Assembly: GCA_910591455.2 (NCBI GenBank)
Contig: OU342808.1
Coordinates: forward strand, 23,550,714-23,614,713
DNA length: 64,000 bases
Direction: 5' to 3'
Origin: Pholis gunnellus
Taxonomy: Eukaryota > Chordata > Actinopteri > Perciformes > Pholidae
Shown here piece by piece: positions 13,812 through 28,471 of the stretch. Position 1 is the first letter of the stretch; every line of letters begins with the position of its first letter. The notes beneath the pieces were generated by a model. The model ran no database searches. It worked only from the letters and a program-made list of their open reading frames with translations, and was not told the origin of the DNA. Position numbers and translations under genes: made by a program.

Positions 13812-14588
13812 GTTTAGTGTGTAGTCTGAAACACACATCGTGGGTGACTGAGGGGTAACTCGGTGGCATCTCTCACTACCGACCGGCCGTCCGCTCACCG
13901 TGAACTCATTCACCCCCGCCCGCCTACCCGGGCCTTTAATTCAGGCAAATTAAAGGCCCCTCCTCCATCGACCCTCCCTGCCTGCCTGCACCATCACGTC
14001 CCCCTCCTAAACTGGTGCTCCCCCGCTCTATGGGGGGAAGTATTGTGGACTTCCTGGAAGAGCGCACCGGTCTTGCCAACAGAGGTTGCGAGGAGGCGGT
14101 TGTGTTGAGGGCTGTGGGGATGGGGATGGCTGAGTGGGGATGGCGGATCACAGGCCACAGACCGAGTCTCCTCTGGGACTTGTGGAGTCTTTCAGAGCCT
14201 CGTAACGCAATCGAAACACTCAGAACACAAGAAAAAAAAAAAAAAGATGGAGCTTCTTCAGGCCAGAACAGGACAGAGGAGAGGTCTGCAACAGCATGTT
14301 CAGGACTTATAGACATATTTAAGACATGTGAAAAAAATAATAACACCCCTTTTAAATGCAGTCCAGTTCATCAGTATGTCAGTACATACTAACTGTACAG
14401 TTAACAGCCTATTGTGAGTGTTTGCCATCTCATCCGTTACCTTTCAGTCATCACTCCCAGAGATAATAACATGACTTAACCAGACAGTAATGGTCTGACG
14501 TAGTTCACACAGGTACAGCTGTCTGTCACCACAAAGTGACTGAACCTCCGGTTAAATCATTAGATAGTTAATACTTGCACTTGTATCG

Positions 14589-14720
14589 CCTGCAACTAAT
14601 GATTATTTTAATTTACAATGAATCCATCAATCACTCATCAGCCTGTAAAATGTCAAATCTTGTTTAAAAAACAACAATCTTTTAGGCAATCCATTTAAAA
14701 CGATTAAAATAAAAAGTTGT
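14589..14720 (+). repeat. hAT-like repeat fragment
   Basis: TGCAACTAATGATTATTTTAATTTAC followed by GCCTGTAAAATGTCAAATC matches, with decay, the internal order of the same family seen at 11854. No transposase coding remains. The right boundary is uncertain. Confidence 0.5.
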
Positions 14721-14759
14721 AAAAAGAATCACTTCATATCATTAGCACCAAAATCTGAA

Positions 14760-16383
<1,624 letters not shown>

Positions 16384-17203
16384 TCTCCTCTCACTCTCCC
16401 AGTCACTCTTTGCCCCTCTCGGTCGCTCTCTGCCCCTCTTTCCCAGCACTAGAAATAACTTCAAAGAGGGCTGGTAGCCTTGAGGAGAGAGGGAGTGGGA
16501 TCCAGTTACAGCGGAGCAGCTGGGAGGGCCCTACAGGTGGGGCCGACACTCCACCTCCTGTAACTTTATCGCCGTAAAGGGATCCCTCGGCTTCTCCTCT
16601 CGAATAATGAAGACTTCCTCCCTTTTGTCTTCTCCACTGGGACTAAAGGAACAATTAGCCAAGCTAGCCCGGCATCCATCTTTTGTTTTGGCAGTCAAAA
16701 CCAACGTAACGGAGGAAAAGGGAAAAAAACAACGTCTTACGGACTGAAAAAGGGAGATTTGTCAACACGAGAACATAAATTAGGTTTTTTTTGTGTTGCT
16801 GGGAACTTCACTCTACACTTATGGCTTCTAAGTGTGTCAAGTGATGGAAGACAGAAGCTTTTACTTTGAAAGGCCAATTCATTTGCATGTCAAAGATTTT
16901 TTTGAACTGCTGAAAAAAAAAAATCAACCTTTTTTTTTTTAGGACCACAAATAAAAACTCCAACCACAAAGCAACAAGGCAGCGCAGACCGGATCCCCTC
17001 CACCCATTCTGACCTTTCACAATAAAAGCCCATGGCATATAATATTTGCAGTGTATTTTGCATGTCTGTCATTTCTTCGTCATGCCCACGGTGTATAAAG
17101 GCCTCTACATGGGTAAGACAACTTTTCCTTTCCTCAAGGACGCATGAAGAAAAGCCCGCTTTGTGATGCCAGCCTCAGTGCAGACATCTGTCTCTTTACC
17201 ACT

Positions 17204-17209
17204 CCCCCC

Positions 17210-17240
<31 letters not shown>

Positions 17241-17250
17241 ACACACACAC
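17204..17250 (+). repeat. C23 run joined to (CA)12
   Basis: A run of 23 C followed directly by a CA tract. A further GT tract lies at 17480-17504. Confidence 0.95.
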
Positions 17251-18183
17251 TACTCGCTCTCCCCTCCTCGAAAATCACCTCCACGCCATCTTCATAGCAA
17301 CGGGCAAAGCAAACAAGTGTCATGGTTTCAGAGAGTGAGCAGAGGACACCTAATATCATGTAAATGTCCTGATATGTAGCACAGGGCTCTGGGGTTGACA
17401 GCTTTAACACTGAGCAGGACGCCGAGCTTGTGACTCTATTAACTCTCTGCGAGTGCATCCCGAAACCGTCAATGGCGTGTGCGTGTGTGTGTGTGTGTGT
17501 GTGTACGCACACTCGAAAGTCCCTCTGGTGTCACTTTCAGCTCTTCAGTCTTTTAAACCCGGAGTGACGCGAACAAAGGACAGGCCGACAAAGTTCAGGG
17601 GTCAACATTGGGCTGGGTGCCACCATTTTGGAAAGAGAAGGAGGGGAGTGGAAACAACTGCCGCCCTCCTTCCCCGAAGAGATCACAGCATCTATGTGAA
17701 AAGATAAAGTAACCGCAAACGCATCGCCTCTCCGTGTGCATAAAGGGCTGCCGTCCTGCGGAGGACGATCACGAAAGTAGGCGAACGAGAGCATAAATTA
17801 TTTGTCAGCATCAAGGTGCAACAGTGAATTCATTAGCGTGACTTCACAATGGACTCAACGAGCAAAGGGAAACGGTGCTCATTAATAAACAATTCTATAC
17901 GGCACACAACTGCCGAGTGCACGTGTTGGTGTGTTCTCTACGCATCAGCTTTTCTTTTTTTCGTTCATTGACAAAACTCATTTCAGCAAAACACGAAAGT
18001 ATCGAGCAAAGACTTTCTGCCAACGTTCGGCACCACATTCAGTGTTTTGCGCAGATAAAATTCCGTCCACCGCCCCAAATATCGGCGGCATCCCTCCGGC
18101 TCCGGCCCTCGCCATAAAAACAAAAAGTCCCTACTTAATGAGCTATGATTAATGCTGCTGCAGGACGGCTGGTGAGGCAGGCT

Positions 18184-18257
18184 GGGGGGGGGGGGGGGAC
18201 ATACCTGGCGCAGTCAGCCTGCTCTGTGTGTATGTGTGTGTGTGTGTGCGAGTGTGT
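18184..18257 (+). repeat. G15 run and GT-rich tract
   Basis: Fifteen consecutive G at 18184-18198, then an interrupted GT tract at 18225-18257. Confidence 0.9.
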
Positions 18258-19405
18258 GCATTAGAGGGCCGAAGGGTTGAGGTTGCTAAAAGTGGACCGA
18301 GGGGAGGATTGCAGTCATCAACACCTAGGCTCTGAGTGGCCTTTGATGTCGCGCGGCGTCTTTGATGGGCCCCGGCCATGGAGGAATGCTGCTCGCCCTC
18401 CCTCCCCGCCCCCAAAAAGCCCCCGGAGTTGTGGAATGCGACGCAAGCTGCTGCTGCTGCTCGGCCCGCTGGAATGGGATTAGAGCATAGCCCCATATTG
18501 CCCCTCCTCCCCTCCCTCATCTCGCTCCCCACCCTGCCCTCTGGGGGTGGACAACATGGTGGCTACCTTTGTCCAGACCCCCAAAAGTTGACGACGGGGG
18601 GAAGTAAACAGGACATATAGTCTCAGCTAGGAACCGCGAAGGCTCAACTCTTTTAACAGGAAAACTACGTGAAAACACAACTTTTGCGGTATAATCACAG
18701 TCTCATCTCAACTACTTCTCACACAAATTACATTTTCGTCTAAATGCGTCAAGTGTTTTGATTAGTAGTGTTTTTGTGATGTAGTGAGCGTACGAATGGA
18801 TGAATGAGCATTGGATTATACTGCTGGAGTTGTGTGAGAGTTTGGTAAACAGGTGTTTTTATCAGTGTTTTGCTTTTCACGCGGATCCTGTTTCAATCAA
18901 TTCAACAGGTACATACTCTCCGTTTTTTCATAGTCTTCTTTCATTGGGAGGCACGCGAGAAAATGTGTGGAACGAAACTTCCATAAGTACTTTGCTCGGT
19001 GTCATCATCATCCGAATTTATGTCATCTCAATATGATTTTGCCAAAAGTCAACGGACGAAAATACCAAAATAATCGGCCAGCTTTTTCTTCAGCTGAGCG
19101 ACTCCGACGTGGCCAGTATCCACGTGAACTTTCACCATTTGGATTCACACGATGTGGGAGCGGCGAGCAGAGGTGGGCCCGTGGAGATCAAACAGGTCCA
19201 GGGCGAGCAAGCTGGCCCGCAATCAAAAAGCTAGAGCACCACCTAAACCCCGACGCTTTGAGATATTAGATTAAGGGAATGGCAAACACTTCAGATGACC
19301 GGAGTCGCTTGCCAAATATGCACATATGGGCCCGGCATATCAAAGTGGAGAGCCGCAATATGAAATCAGAGAGACTGTGGACTCTAATGCCGCGGACTCG
19401 CACAC

Positions 19406-19442
19406 AGGTGTGTGTGTTTGCGTGTGTGTGTGTGTGTGAGAG
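19406..19442 (+). repeat. (GT)n microsatellite
   Basis: An interrupted GT tract about 90 bases before the long CA array, in the opposite dinucleotide phase. Confidence 0.9.
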
Positions 19443-19527
19443 ACAGTTAGAGTGAGAGACGAGTGTTGTAATCCCGCCGCTCCTCAGAGGAGAGACAGAC
19501 ATTCTGTAAAGGTCAGGTTCATATTGT

Positions 19528-19679
<152 letters not shown>

Positions 19680-20599
19680 CTTAGTGAACGACCTTCCACA
19701 CAACAACTGCACAAACAAGCCGCTTTGGCCATGCGTGCCGGTGTCTGTCGGGGCGTGGCCGGACCGGGACAGTTTTTGCCGAGGATTGTGGGAGAGTTGA
19801 GAGGAATGTGAACAGGACTTGCAGTACACGCACATGTTCACACATTTAAATGAATGGAGAGCACAGGCGGCGGGGTTTCGTACAGGAACGGCAACTCCCC
19901 CTTCTCTCCTTACCTCCGCTTTTCCCTCCTGGCCACGGGGAGGGAGGGAGGGGAGGGGAGGGGAGGGGAGGTGGAGAGGCAGCCAGCATTAGCGCTGGTT
20001 TCAGATTTCGGCCGCCTCCGACTTGTTTTCTTTAGGAAACACTTACTGGGGCTCCAAATACACCAGAGGAAGTGCTCACCTCCACCGCTTCCGGGTCGGA
20101 TGGCTAAGGTCACGCTGCACTCCGGGGAAAGGGATGAAGAGCGGGCGCACCATTAAGCTATATGTGGAATGCGTTTAGCACCACCAGCAATTGGCCTTCA
20201 GGATTTTGTCGCAAATGTACCGACCTTTAATTAAAGAAAGCACGAGAAGAATGTGTGTGTGTGTGAGGAGGTTTGAGGGACTGATTTCATCAGAATCACC
20301 CTCCGACGCTTTCCTCGGCTCGCTTGCGTCCGCTTTTAGTTTCCCTTCCTTTTGCTTGCTCTCTTGGTTCTGCTTAGTGCTTAGAAGACTTAGTGGTACA
20401 TGTGATGGCCGATAAGAAGCAAGAAATATTACAGAGAAGCCAAAGCTATAGTTTGAGCTCTCTTAGAAACATCATAGTTTCATAGAGATTAACTTTCAAG
20501 TCTCCCGCTCGTTATGTATTTTGGTTAAACTCTTAACTAGATTTAAGGGATCCGATCAGATGCTTTCAACTCTCAAATATCAACATAGGTATTTAAAAT

Positions 20600-20890
20600 C
20601 TAGTATAAGTAACTATTATCGATATATGCTAGTTATGAAACGATCAGTCGATTGAGGGAGCTATAGAAAATGAACTTGACAGCATTTCTGATAAACTTGG
20701 TAAAAGTCCTTTACCAAGAGAAAAATAAACTTCTCAAATCGGAGGAATTTTTTTATTTTTTTATTTGTAGTTTGGGAATGTTGGTTGTTCAAAGTAATCA
20801 CCTTGAAGACATCAAGTTGGGCTTCGAGAAACAACGATTAGCTAGATGAATCCATAATCCATATTTGCACGGCTGCAAACAGAGACAATA
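20600..20890 (+). repeat. hAT-like repeat fragment
   Basis: Words such as CGATCAGTCGATTGAG, ACAACGATTAGCTAGATG and GCACGGCTGCAA occur in the order expected for the right half of the common fish hAT-like repeat. It is strongly decayed and non-coding, with approximate boundaries. Confidence 0.45.
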
Positions 20891-21707
20891 ATAGTCAAAT
20901 CAGCAGAGCGGTCAACTTTTCAAGGCTTTACGTCAACTGCAAAGTGAATTCAACTGTAAACTACAGTCAACACAAGCCTTCAATAAAAACTGTAACATCA
21001 TCAACAAAAATGTGAGATATTGCACTGCTCATGTGAGTAATTTAAAGCACCTTCATATTATTATTCTTTATTATTCTGGGAGGTCTGAGACACCATCAGG
21101 ACGGACCAGTGGGCAGGTTTGTCCAACCTCTGACCATCTCTGCGCTTATTCCGATCAGTGATCAGGTTAGACAAGTCCCTCTATTCAGAGCGACAGTAAT
21201 ACCGATATCCCCAAAGAGAGGGAGGAGGTGGAGAAGAAGAAGAAGAAGAAGAAGAGGGGGGGAGCAAAAATAAATCCTATCTGAGAGATTAACTCGCAGC
21301 ACCCAACCGAGCCAGTGCTGGGTTCACTGGCTCACTCGGTCCTATCTTACCCACTAGCCTCTTGTTCTAAAGCAAAGCATGTCTTTGATACTCGACTAGA
21401 AGGAATCTGGAGGCGTTACAGGTTTCTTTTGTGCTTTACGCTGCACAGAGAGTCTGTGTGTGTGTGTGCCAAGGCTGGGATTTCTTTTCTTTACCCCCCT
21501 CCCTCCCTCTTTCTTTCTCTCCCTCGTCCCTTTTGCCTTCATCTCCTGCTCCCCTGCCCCCACCCCAAACACTAAATCACTGAATCACAAACCTTTTCTC
21601 GCTTTTTTTTGTTTGTGGTAACGATCACAAACTGTTATTTTAAAGCTCAAACTCTTCCTGAAACAAAAAAAAAAAAAAAAAAAAGTTTCAAACCTGCTGT
21701 GCTGGGG

Positions 21708-22258
21708 GATCAAAGTGGCCATATTTGGGTGGTGACCCAAGGTGGTGACCGCTTCAGAGGAGTTTGAAGGGTGGATAAGGGGGTGGGATTTTGCACAGAG
21801 AAGGAGGGGAAGGGAGAGGGGGGAGTGTGGGTGAGGCTTTGACTCCCCTTGGAGATTTTCTTAAACCCATTACATCAGCTTTTTTCTGCTTGATGGGCTC
21901 CAAGTCCGGGGCTTTTGTGAGGGTAGAAAATGACCTAAATTGACATTCAGAATGCTTGTGGTTGGTTAATTGTGGCCGGGCATTTTCTGGCATAAATAAA
22001 ACAAGATTCCAGAGGCCTTCTTCTTTAAGCCCTCTGCGTCTCTGAGAGCATGGCCTCCAATGGATGTGAAGTAGTCATGCCCAAAACCAAGATCTGATTC
22101 TGGGTCGTGATAGGCATCATATCAAAGGGATTTTCCTTAGTTGCTCAACACCCAAGCTGCAATTCAGCTTTTGAATTCCACTTTTCTAACGAACTGGGCA
22201 GTGCATGAGTTTCTGCTTTTCCAACTGCCAGAATATGGTCCTGCCTGAGCTTTGATCA
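21708..22258. promoter_or_regulatory. Cluster of three TCF/LEF-type motifs in znrf3 intron 1
   Basis: GATCAAAG lies at 21708-21715, ATCAAAGGG at 22131-22139 (+) and CTTTGATC at 22251-22258 (that is, GATCAAAG on the minus strand). All match the core of the TCF/LEF HMG-box consensus (A/T)(A/T)CAAAG, two with the preferred GATC extension. The surrounding 21990-22320 is unique-looking, without microsatellites. ZNRF3 is a known Wnt/beta-catenin feedback target, so an intronic Wnt-responsive enhancer is plausible. The motif is short and chance matches are expected over tens of kilobases. Confidence 0.35.
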
Positions 22259-22823
22259 CCACAGAGAGGCTGTCACAAGTGGCACATCCGCATGCTGAGG
22301 CTCTCTTTCACTTAACAGCACGTTTTTCTACATCTATGATCGCATAAGTTGAAAAAGTGGTCAATACAAGCTTCTTCCTTTTTTTTCTTTTTTTTCCTCA
22401 AACAGAAGGGAGAGCAAAATCAAAAGGAAAGTGTGAAATAAGAACTGATGCAGCAGTCCTGCTAAGCTCTACCCACACATTCTAACCAAAAGGATTCACA
22501 ATGGTTGGCCTAAAAAACATAAAAGAAAAAAAAAAAGGAGAAATTCAAAAGAGGCCACTTGCTGGTGCCGGGCAAACTGATCAGCAGCGCATAGACTGTC
22601 AAAAGCTAGTGGGAATGTCAAAAGCACCACTGATCTCTCTCTTTCTCCCCTAATGTGATCAAACAGGGGTTCGTTCCCTGGAGGAGGTCAAAGAAAGAGA
22701 GCGAGAGAAAAGAGAAAAGGAGGCTTTGGTGCACCGTAGGAAGCCGGCCACCAGCAGCACAACCAAGCAGCGAGCACAAAACAACACGCCGTCTCTGGAG
22801 CTTTCTCCCAGGCCCACGGCGAG

Positions 22824-22852
22824 AAAGAAGAAGAAGAAGAAGAAGAAGAAGA
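22824..22852 (+). repeat. (GAA)n microsatellite
   Basis: About nine GAA/AAG units. A similar but shorter tract lies at 21231-21256. Confidence 0.9.
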
Positions 22853-23100
22853 TTGGGCCGAGGAGGAAAGAGTGGTTGGGCAAACAGTGAGGGGTAAGGG
22901 GCTCAAAAGGGGCCTGGTTGCCCGGGTGAGGGGGACCCGCTGCTCCAAAAATGTCCACATCAAGCGTCCGGCTACGGTCCAGGCCCCCAGAGGTGCGCTC
23001 CCAGTGCGCTCGGAGGTCAGTGCCATGGACAAAAGGGAATGAAACGGGCCTACACCGAGCAGCTGGGCTCAGGGTATAGAAGCTTATAGGACTGGAGAAA

Positions 23101-23102
<2 letters not shown>

Positions 23103-23132
<30 letters not shown>
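23103..23132 (+). repeat. (GT)n microsatellite
   Basis: An uninterrupted GT tract. A CA tract with a CG interruption lies at 23942-23970. Confidence 0.95.
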
Positions 23133-23134
<2 letters not shown>

Positions 23135-25265
23135 TTGAGGGAGGATGAAGGGGTAAATGAGAGAAAGCAAGCACATGATGAATTGCACTTTCAAATCATT
23201 TAACACATCCAAAACCTCCGCTTCCTGAGTTGCAAAATGAGAGGTGTCATCTGAAGTGCTTCCCCCCCAAACTCTAAAATTCCCATTTCCAAGTTTCCTT
23301 TTAATGAAATCCTCAATGTTTCACAACACAGAAACAGTGTTTTCTTCAGCCGAATCCTCTTCAAACATATAATATTAGTGTGTTTAGAATTTGCTGAATA
23401 TGTTTAATGGTTATTCTATCTAATCTAATGTTATCCGGGGTAACTGAAGGACACTACAGGCTTATGTAACGGGCGTCCATTGTTGATTACTACAACCTGA
23501 GGAAAAGCTTGCACCAGTTTGATGTGTCAGAAGGCTCGAGAAGCATCTTTGTTACTGGGAACGAAACGGCACACCAGAGTTGCCGAATTCATCCAGAAAT
23601 TGACCCACGATCCCAAAGAGACCCGATTTAAACTGCTGAATATTTAACAGGTTTCCATCACAGGTACAGAGGTACCTTTGCACGTTTACTCGAACAACCA
23701 GATCTAACACAGCTGCTCATCTTTTGTACCGATGGTTCAATCTGGAGAGTTCATTTCCCGCCAAAGGCTTGGAGGCGCTCCAACTGCAAGTCATCGAACA
23801 CTTTCTGTGCCAAATTTTAATCCCAGAATCTTCAATGCTCGACATAACTCCTCCCTCCCAGATATGCAGCTTTTTTGGGGGGCAATTTAAGTTACCATAA
23901 CGATCCAGCCACACCTCCTTCTCACTGCTTGAAAGACAGTGTACACACACACGCACACACACACACACACCAATAAAAGGGGGGGTGGGGCTGCAGTGGT
24001 GATCGGACAAACACTGTTCTTGGAACTCTGCCGAGGCAAGGCTATTGTGCAGGCGCGCGGTAAAGAGACAGAGAGAAAGGTGGGGGGGCGCTGAGGTTGC
24101 TTCAATGGCTGGCTCCACCAGTGGAGATAAAAGGCAGAAAGGTGCAGGGCCAAGTTGAGGCCTGGCCGAGGTGCTGGAAAAATGATTGGAGGGGAAAACA
24201 CTGACAGTGTGGCAGGTGTCAGCAGGTGAGGCGGGGTCAGGGAAACGACGCGAGGTTGTCCTGTGTAAGTTTGGGTTCCAGTTTGGAGCCGGCCTCTTCC
24301 TCTCTCTCCCCATATTGCTCTGTTTGCTACGACTACAATCCACAAACGCAAATTCATCATGGATACATAAAAAGGGTCTCATAGGACCGGCGTGGCTCGC
24401 TGATCGCATATTATTTAATTTGGACTTTAACAGCTTGATGTGGATTGTACAGATTGTTTCTTGAAAAGACAAATTCATGCGTGGTTTGGGTGAACTCCAT
24501 TGCATCTGGAAAAAGGGAAAAGGCCTCAGGGCCACATGGACCGAAGGTCTGGGTGTGGATCCATGTCACCCGGCCATTCAATCCCCCTCATCTCCGACCC
24601 CGTCAAAGCCACCCCACCGCCCGAGGACAGGGTCTGTGGATTTCATACATTCCACTGTGGGAGGGGATACGCTTGAGATTCTCCCACTTAAGTGGGTTTG
24701 ATTATCAGGATTTCGTAAGCAGAAGAAAGATGAAACGTGTCAAATAAAATACCCCAACCGGTCCGAAAACAAGTTATTTAGGATGGTCGGCGGGAAAACC
24801 AGCCTGTAAATGTCACCGCAACATCAGCGGCAATTACAGGCAGAGAAAGTGGCATAAAGTGGACCGTCCCACCTGCGTTACTCCACCCCTCCAGCCTGCA
24901 CCTCCCCAAAAGTGCATGTTTGTGCCCTGGGCAACAGAACATTTCCCTTTCTGCCACAGGAGCAAAATAAATAGTCTACATGAGGGCAAAAGGGAGAGAA
25001 AAGTAAACATTAATTGGTGTGGAAATAATGCCATTAACCATATAGCTCCCTATAAAAGTGTGATTTGTTCTTTTTGATCGCCCCAGAGAGTGTTTATGAA
25101 GTCACTGTGGGATCAGCCTGGGCCCGGGGGGCAAGGCCAGCCACCAGAATTCCTCCGAAACATTTGTTTAGCAGCAGGCCGAGTGCAGAGCGGTGCACAA
25201 ACACAGTATTGTTCCTGCCGTTCTCGCTGGTCGTGCTGCCAGCAGAGGTAGGAGCTGACGGGGCC

Positions 25266-25268
<3 letters not shown>

Positions 25269-25304
<36 letters not shown>

Positions 25305-25386
25305 CGAGAGCGAGAGAGAGAGCGAGAGAGAGAGAGAAAGAGAGAGCGAGAGAGAGAAAGAGAGAAAGAGAGAGCGAGAGAGAGAG
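25269..25386 (+). repeat. (GA)n compound microsatellite with CGAGAG and AAAGAG variants
   Basis: A GA tract interrupted by GCGA and AAAG units. The Arg-Glu and Ser-Leu repeat open frames over it are repeat artefacts. Confidence 0.95.
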
Positions 25387-26339
25387 GAAGGAGAACTGTG
25401 GGGTTGAGGGTTTGGGAACAAGCAGACCCTGGGGATGACCGCCCCCGGGGAATTAAACAAGCGCTTCCTGCCATCAGCGTTACCGGGGACGCTTTGAAAA
25501 AGGTAATGGCCAACTTCTAAAGATCAGGTCATTTCACAGTCGAGAGGGCTGTTCCATCGCTGAGTGGTCAGAGCTTTATCCCCCCCCCCCTCCCCCTTCC
25601 CTTCAGCACGTTGTGGTTTATAAATTATACAATCAAAGCCAACAAGTTCCTCCCACATCCATGTCTTTGTATGGGGATATTTGGAAGAGATTTATCTGCC
25701 CAAGAGTTCATGACTCCAGTGTTATAAACCCCTAGAGATCCATGTTATTTGATTTGTTTTTTTATTAGAAACAAGGAACCACTTAGCTGGCTGTAACCTC
25801 TGGGGCATTTGGCTCCACATCTAAGAGGATCGCAGGTTGGAAGTCCTTTTCTGAAAAAAACGGGGACAGCCATGGCAAAATACCGCCTCTGGAGGTGAAA
25901 GGAAAGCAAGCTGGAGAAACTATGCAAAGTCACCGTAATTCAGACAGGATGTCACAGAAATGCCAACTAGAGCTTTCTCCGGAAGCCAAACGCTCGGTGC
26001 ACAGGAATTCTGCAGATTTGGCAATTTATGTGACAAAAACAAAAAAATAGGAGCTACGCAATGTAGCAGAATTCCCCGTCTCTTTGAGAGCCTCGTATTA
26101 AAGAACGCGTGGCTTTGAGCCGGTTTATACTGCCGTGTGATTATGTGATGTATTTTTTTTAAAACCCAGTCTGCAGGGGCAGTCACTTTGAGCCTCCACC
26201 TCCGTGTTTGTATTGAACAGCGAGGCACTTCTTAGGCCAGACAGAGGCCAATACAGACCCCTTTGAAACTCATAATCGGCGTGATGAAAATATTAAAAGG
26301 ACGGCGGAAGACGAAGGGTCAGGGAAGGTCCGTCTGTCG

Positions 26340-26490
26340 CTCCTAGAGCCGAAATTAACATACGCCTCGCCGTGACACCTTGAAGATGAATATCTAATTC
26401 GGAGGATCCAAGGATGATGAAAGCTCAAATGAAGAGGACGAATGCATATTCAAATAGGCCTGGCGAGTCTGGCCTATTTTTGCATATGAA
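26340..26490. other. Unique AT-rich stretch with inverted repeat and octamer-like motifs
   Basis: AAATAGGCC at 26452-26460 is mirrored by GGCCTATTT at 26471-26479 (9-bp perfect arms, 10-nt spacer). ATGCATATTCAAAT lies to the left and TTTTGCATATGAAA to the right, both resembling POU octamer sites. The stretch has no simple repeats. It looks like a conserved non-coding element candidate, which is inference only. Confidence 0.3.
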
Positions 26491-26616
26491 ATTCCATTGC
26501 AACTAAGGGTCGGGACCTCTGGGTCCTTAAGGAAAGAATGTACGACTTGAAATGGGAAACCAAAAAGAGGGCTGCTCGCGTCCCCTGCTCCCCCCCAGCT
26601 GGGAGGACAGCATGCG

Positions 26617-26624
26617 GATCAAAG
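26617..26624 (+). promoter_or_regulatory. TCF/LEF-type motif GATCAAAG
   Basis: GATCAAAGGGG matches the TCF/LEF core with the preferred extension. It is an isolated site in intron 1 and chance occurrence is possible. Confidence 0.25.
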
Positions 26625-28191
26625 GGGCTCTGTGAATCTTCAAGAGGGCCGATCGGGATGAACTTGGAGGGCATGCGACGGGTCTGGGGAGGGCTGCCTG
26701 CACTGCGCGCATCGCGTGTGGGAACCCCATCTTCTGCTCGGTCCGTTCACAGCTTCTCCTCGTTTTGTTAATAATTCAAAAAAACGCATGAAAACACAGC
26801 TAGCCTCGGCCATTAGAGTCCCCAGGGCGTGCTGCTAGCATGTTAGGAGGGTGAGTCACACAGTCCAGTGAGCAGTGTGTTTACCTCACGTTTGTCTTGG
26901 CTCCGGCTGCTCTGTGTTAGAGCAGAGCGATGATGAAACCTCTTCCTGAAACGCCTCCCGTGCTTCACTAGGTGAGCATGAGACTGCAGGGCAGCACCTG
27001 CACGCTACCTCTCAGCTAGAAACCAGCTAACAGCGGCCCACAGTCAGGAATCAAAGCTCTCTCATCGCCCGATAATCTCTGGTCTAATTCTGACCATCGC
27101 TTATGAATGAAAGCGTAAAAATTGTTCATAAAAAAGGAAAAACAATACCTCAGAAAGTTGCAAAGTTAAACACACTGAAGCATTGATCACTGAACACCTG
27201 TTCACTTGTTGCCCTCAGGAAGTGACTGGTATCGATTTTTCAATGCCAATATTTAATTATCAGCTAAATAACAAACAGGTTTCGGTATTTGCCTTTTCTT
27301 CTTGCGGATGTGTCCTTGAAACATTTGGCTCATGTAGAACCAACAACCGATGGGTTAGATAACGCTGCTTTCCAGAAAAAAGGCAGAAAATTTTAGGCAG
27401 AAAATTCAGCATCTGCAAGCCAATTATCCAGCTAACCCTATAACATGTCAAAACATCCCAACACAGGTAGGAGATATAGTTTGCGCTGCGGGCCCTCGGC
27501 TCCAAGCAAGATCCCGTGTGTGTAAGTGTACCTGGCATGTCACAATAACAGGGGCCGGTCGTAGGCGGAGAACAGAGCGTCTTTTGTAGGGAGAACCCGG
27601 GACGACCAGCATCCCCCGTCGGGCTTCGGCCCCTATGAGAGAGCTGAAGTCTCCCGACCTCCAGCACCTCGTCTGCCAGCCAGCCGGGGCCCAGCCCGGA
27701 GAGGCCTGTCATCACTACCACAGAGGCCTCTATTCATCCCCGCAAAGACAAAGCCAAAAGTGTACAGCAGCCATCCAAGGCATCCCAAGCATCCAGATAT
27801 CAACCAGCGATATCATTTTAGGCCTTTGTGAGCCCGTGCTTTGGTTTACCCGCCTTTCCATCCCCACCATCCCTCCCTGCTCTCCGTCCCCTCCGTGGCG
27901 AGGATTTTGTCCCGTTTTTGTGGTGCAAGGACCTCACATGCACCGCACACGCTCAGTGCACGCTACCACACGTTGGAATGGTTGTTTAATAGTTTGACAA
28001 GAAACTCGCTTGCGTCACTGTCATCACTTAAGAACAGGAACTAAAATAAAAGGCAGGTGTTTAAAATGACAGCGGGGCTCACGTTCAGTGGTTCACATTC
28101 ATGTCAAGACCCTTCCGGTCTGGCCCTCCGCTGGCCATGCTGGGCCCCTGAACTCGGTGGTGAAATCTCCACCTGCTGATAGCATCAGCTG

Positions 28192-28212
28192 CCCCCCCCC
28201 CCCCCCCCCCCC
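28192..28212 (+). repeat. C21 run
   Basis: Twenty-one consecutive C. An A18 run lies at about 28453-28471. Confidence 0.95.
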
Positions 28213-28471
28213 TCAACCCCCTTCTCTCGGGCATGTGTGGCGGCCACCGATAAAAGAACTGTAGATAAGAGGAAACACAAGCTGTGATGAGGAACACATT
28301 GTCGCCAGGAGAACAGAACAGAACATCAGCCCGGTGGAAAGGAACAAGAAGGAGAGAGATGGAGGGAGGAGGAGGAGGAGGAGAATCTGATAATGATTAA
28401 ATGAGAACACTGGGAAGAAGGCAAAAATGAGATCTGTTGCGTACCCGCAAGTTTAAAAAAAAAAAAAAAAA

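Noticed and set aside
22659..23174. 171-codon minus-strand open frame
   Set aside because: It crosses a (GT)n tract and a GAA array and shows a run of Phe from the repeat. No motif was recognised.
23717..24535. 272-codon open frame on the minus strand, the longest in the window
   Set aside because: No recognisable domain, low-complexity proline/serine text, a (CA)n tract inside it, and no splice or promoter signals that would make it a gene. Chance is the simpler reading in GC-rich intron DNA.
25065..25520. Open frames rich in Arg-Glu or Ser-Leu
   Set aside because: They arise from the (GA)n compound microsatellite at 25269-25386.
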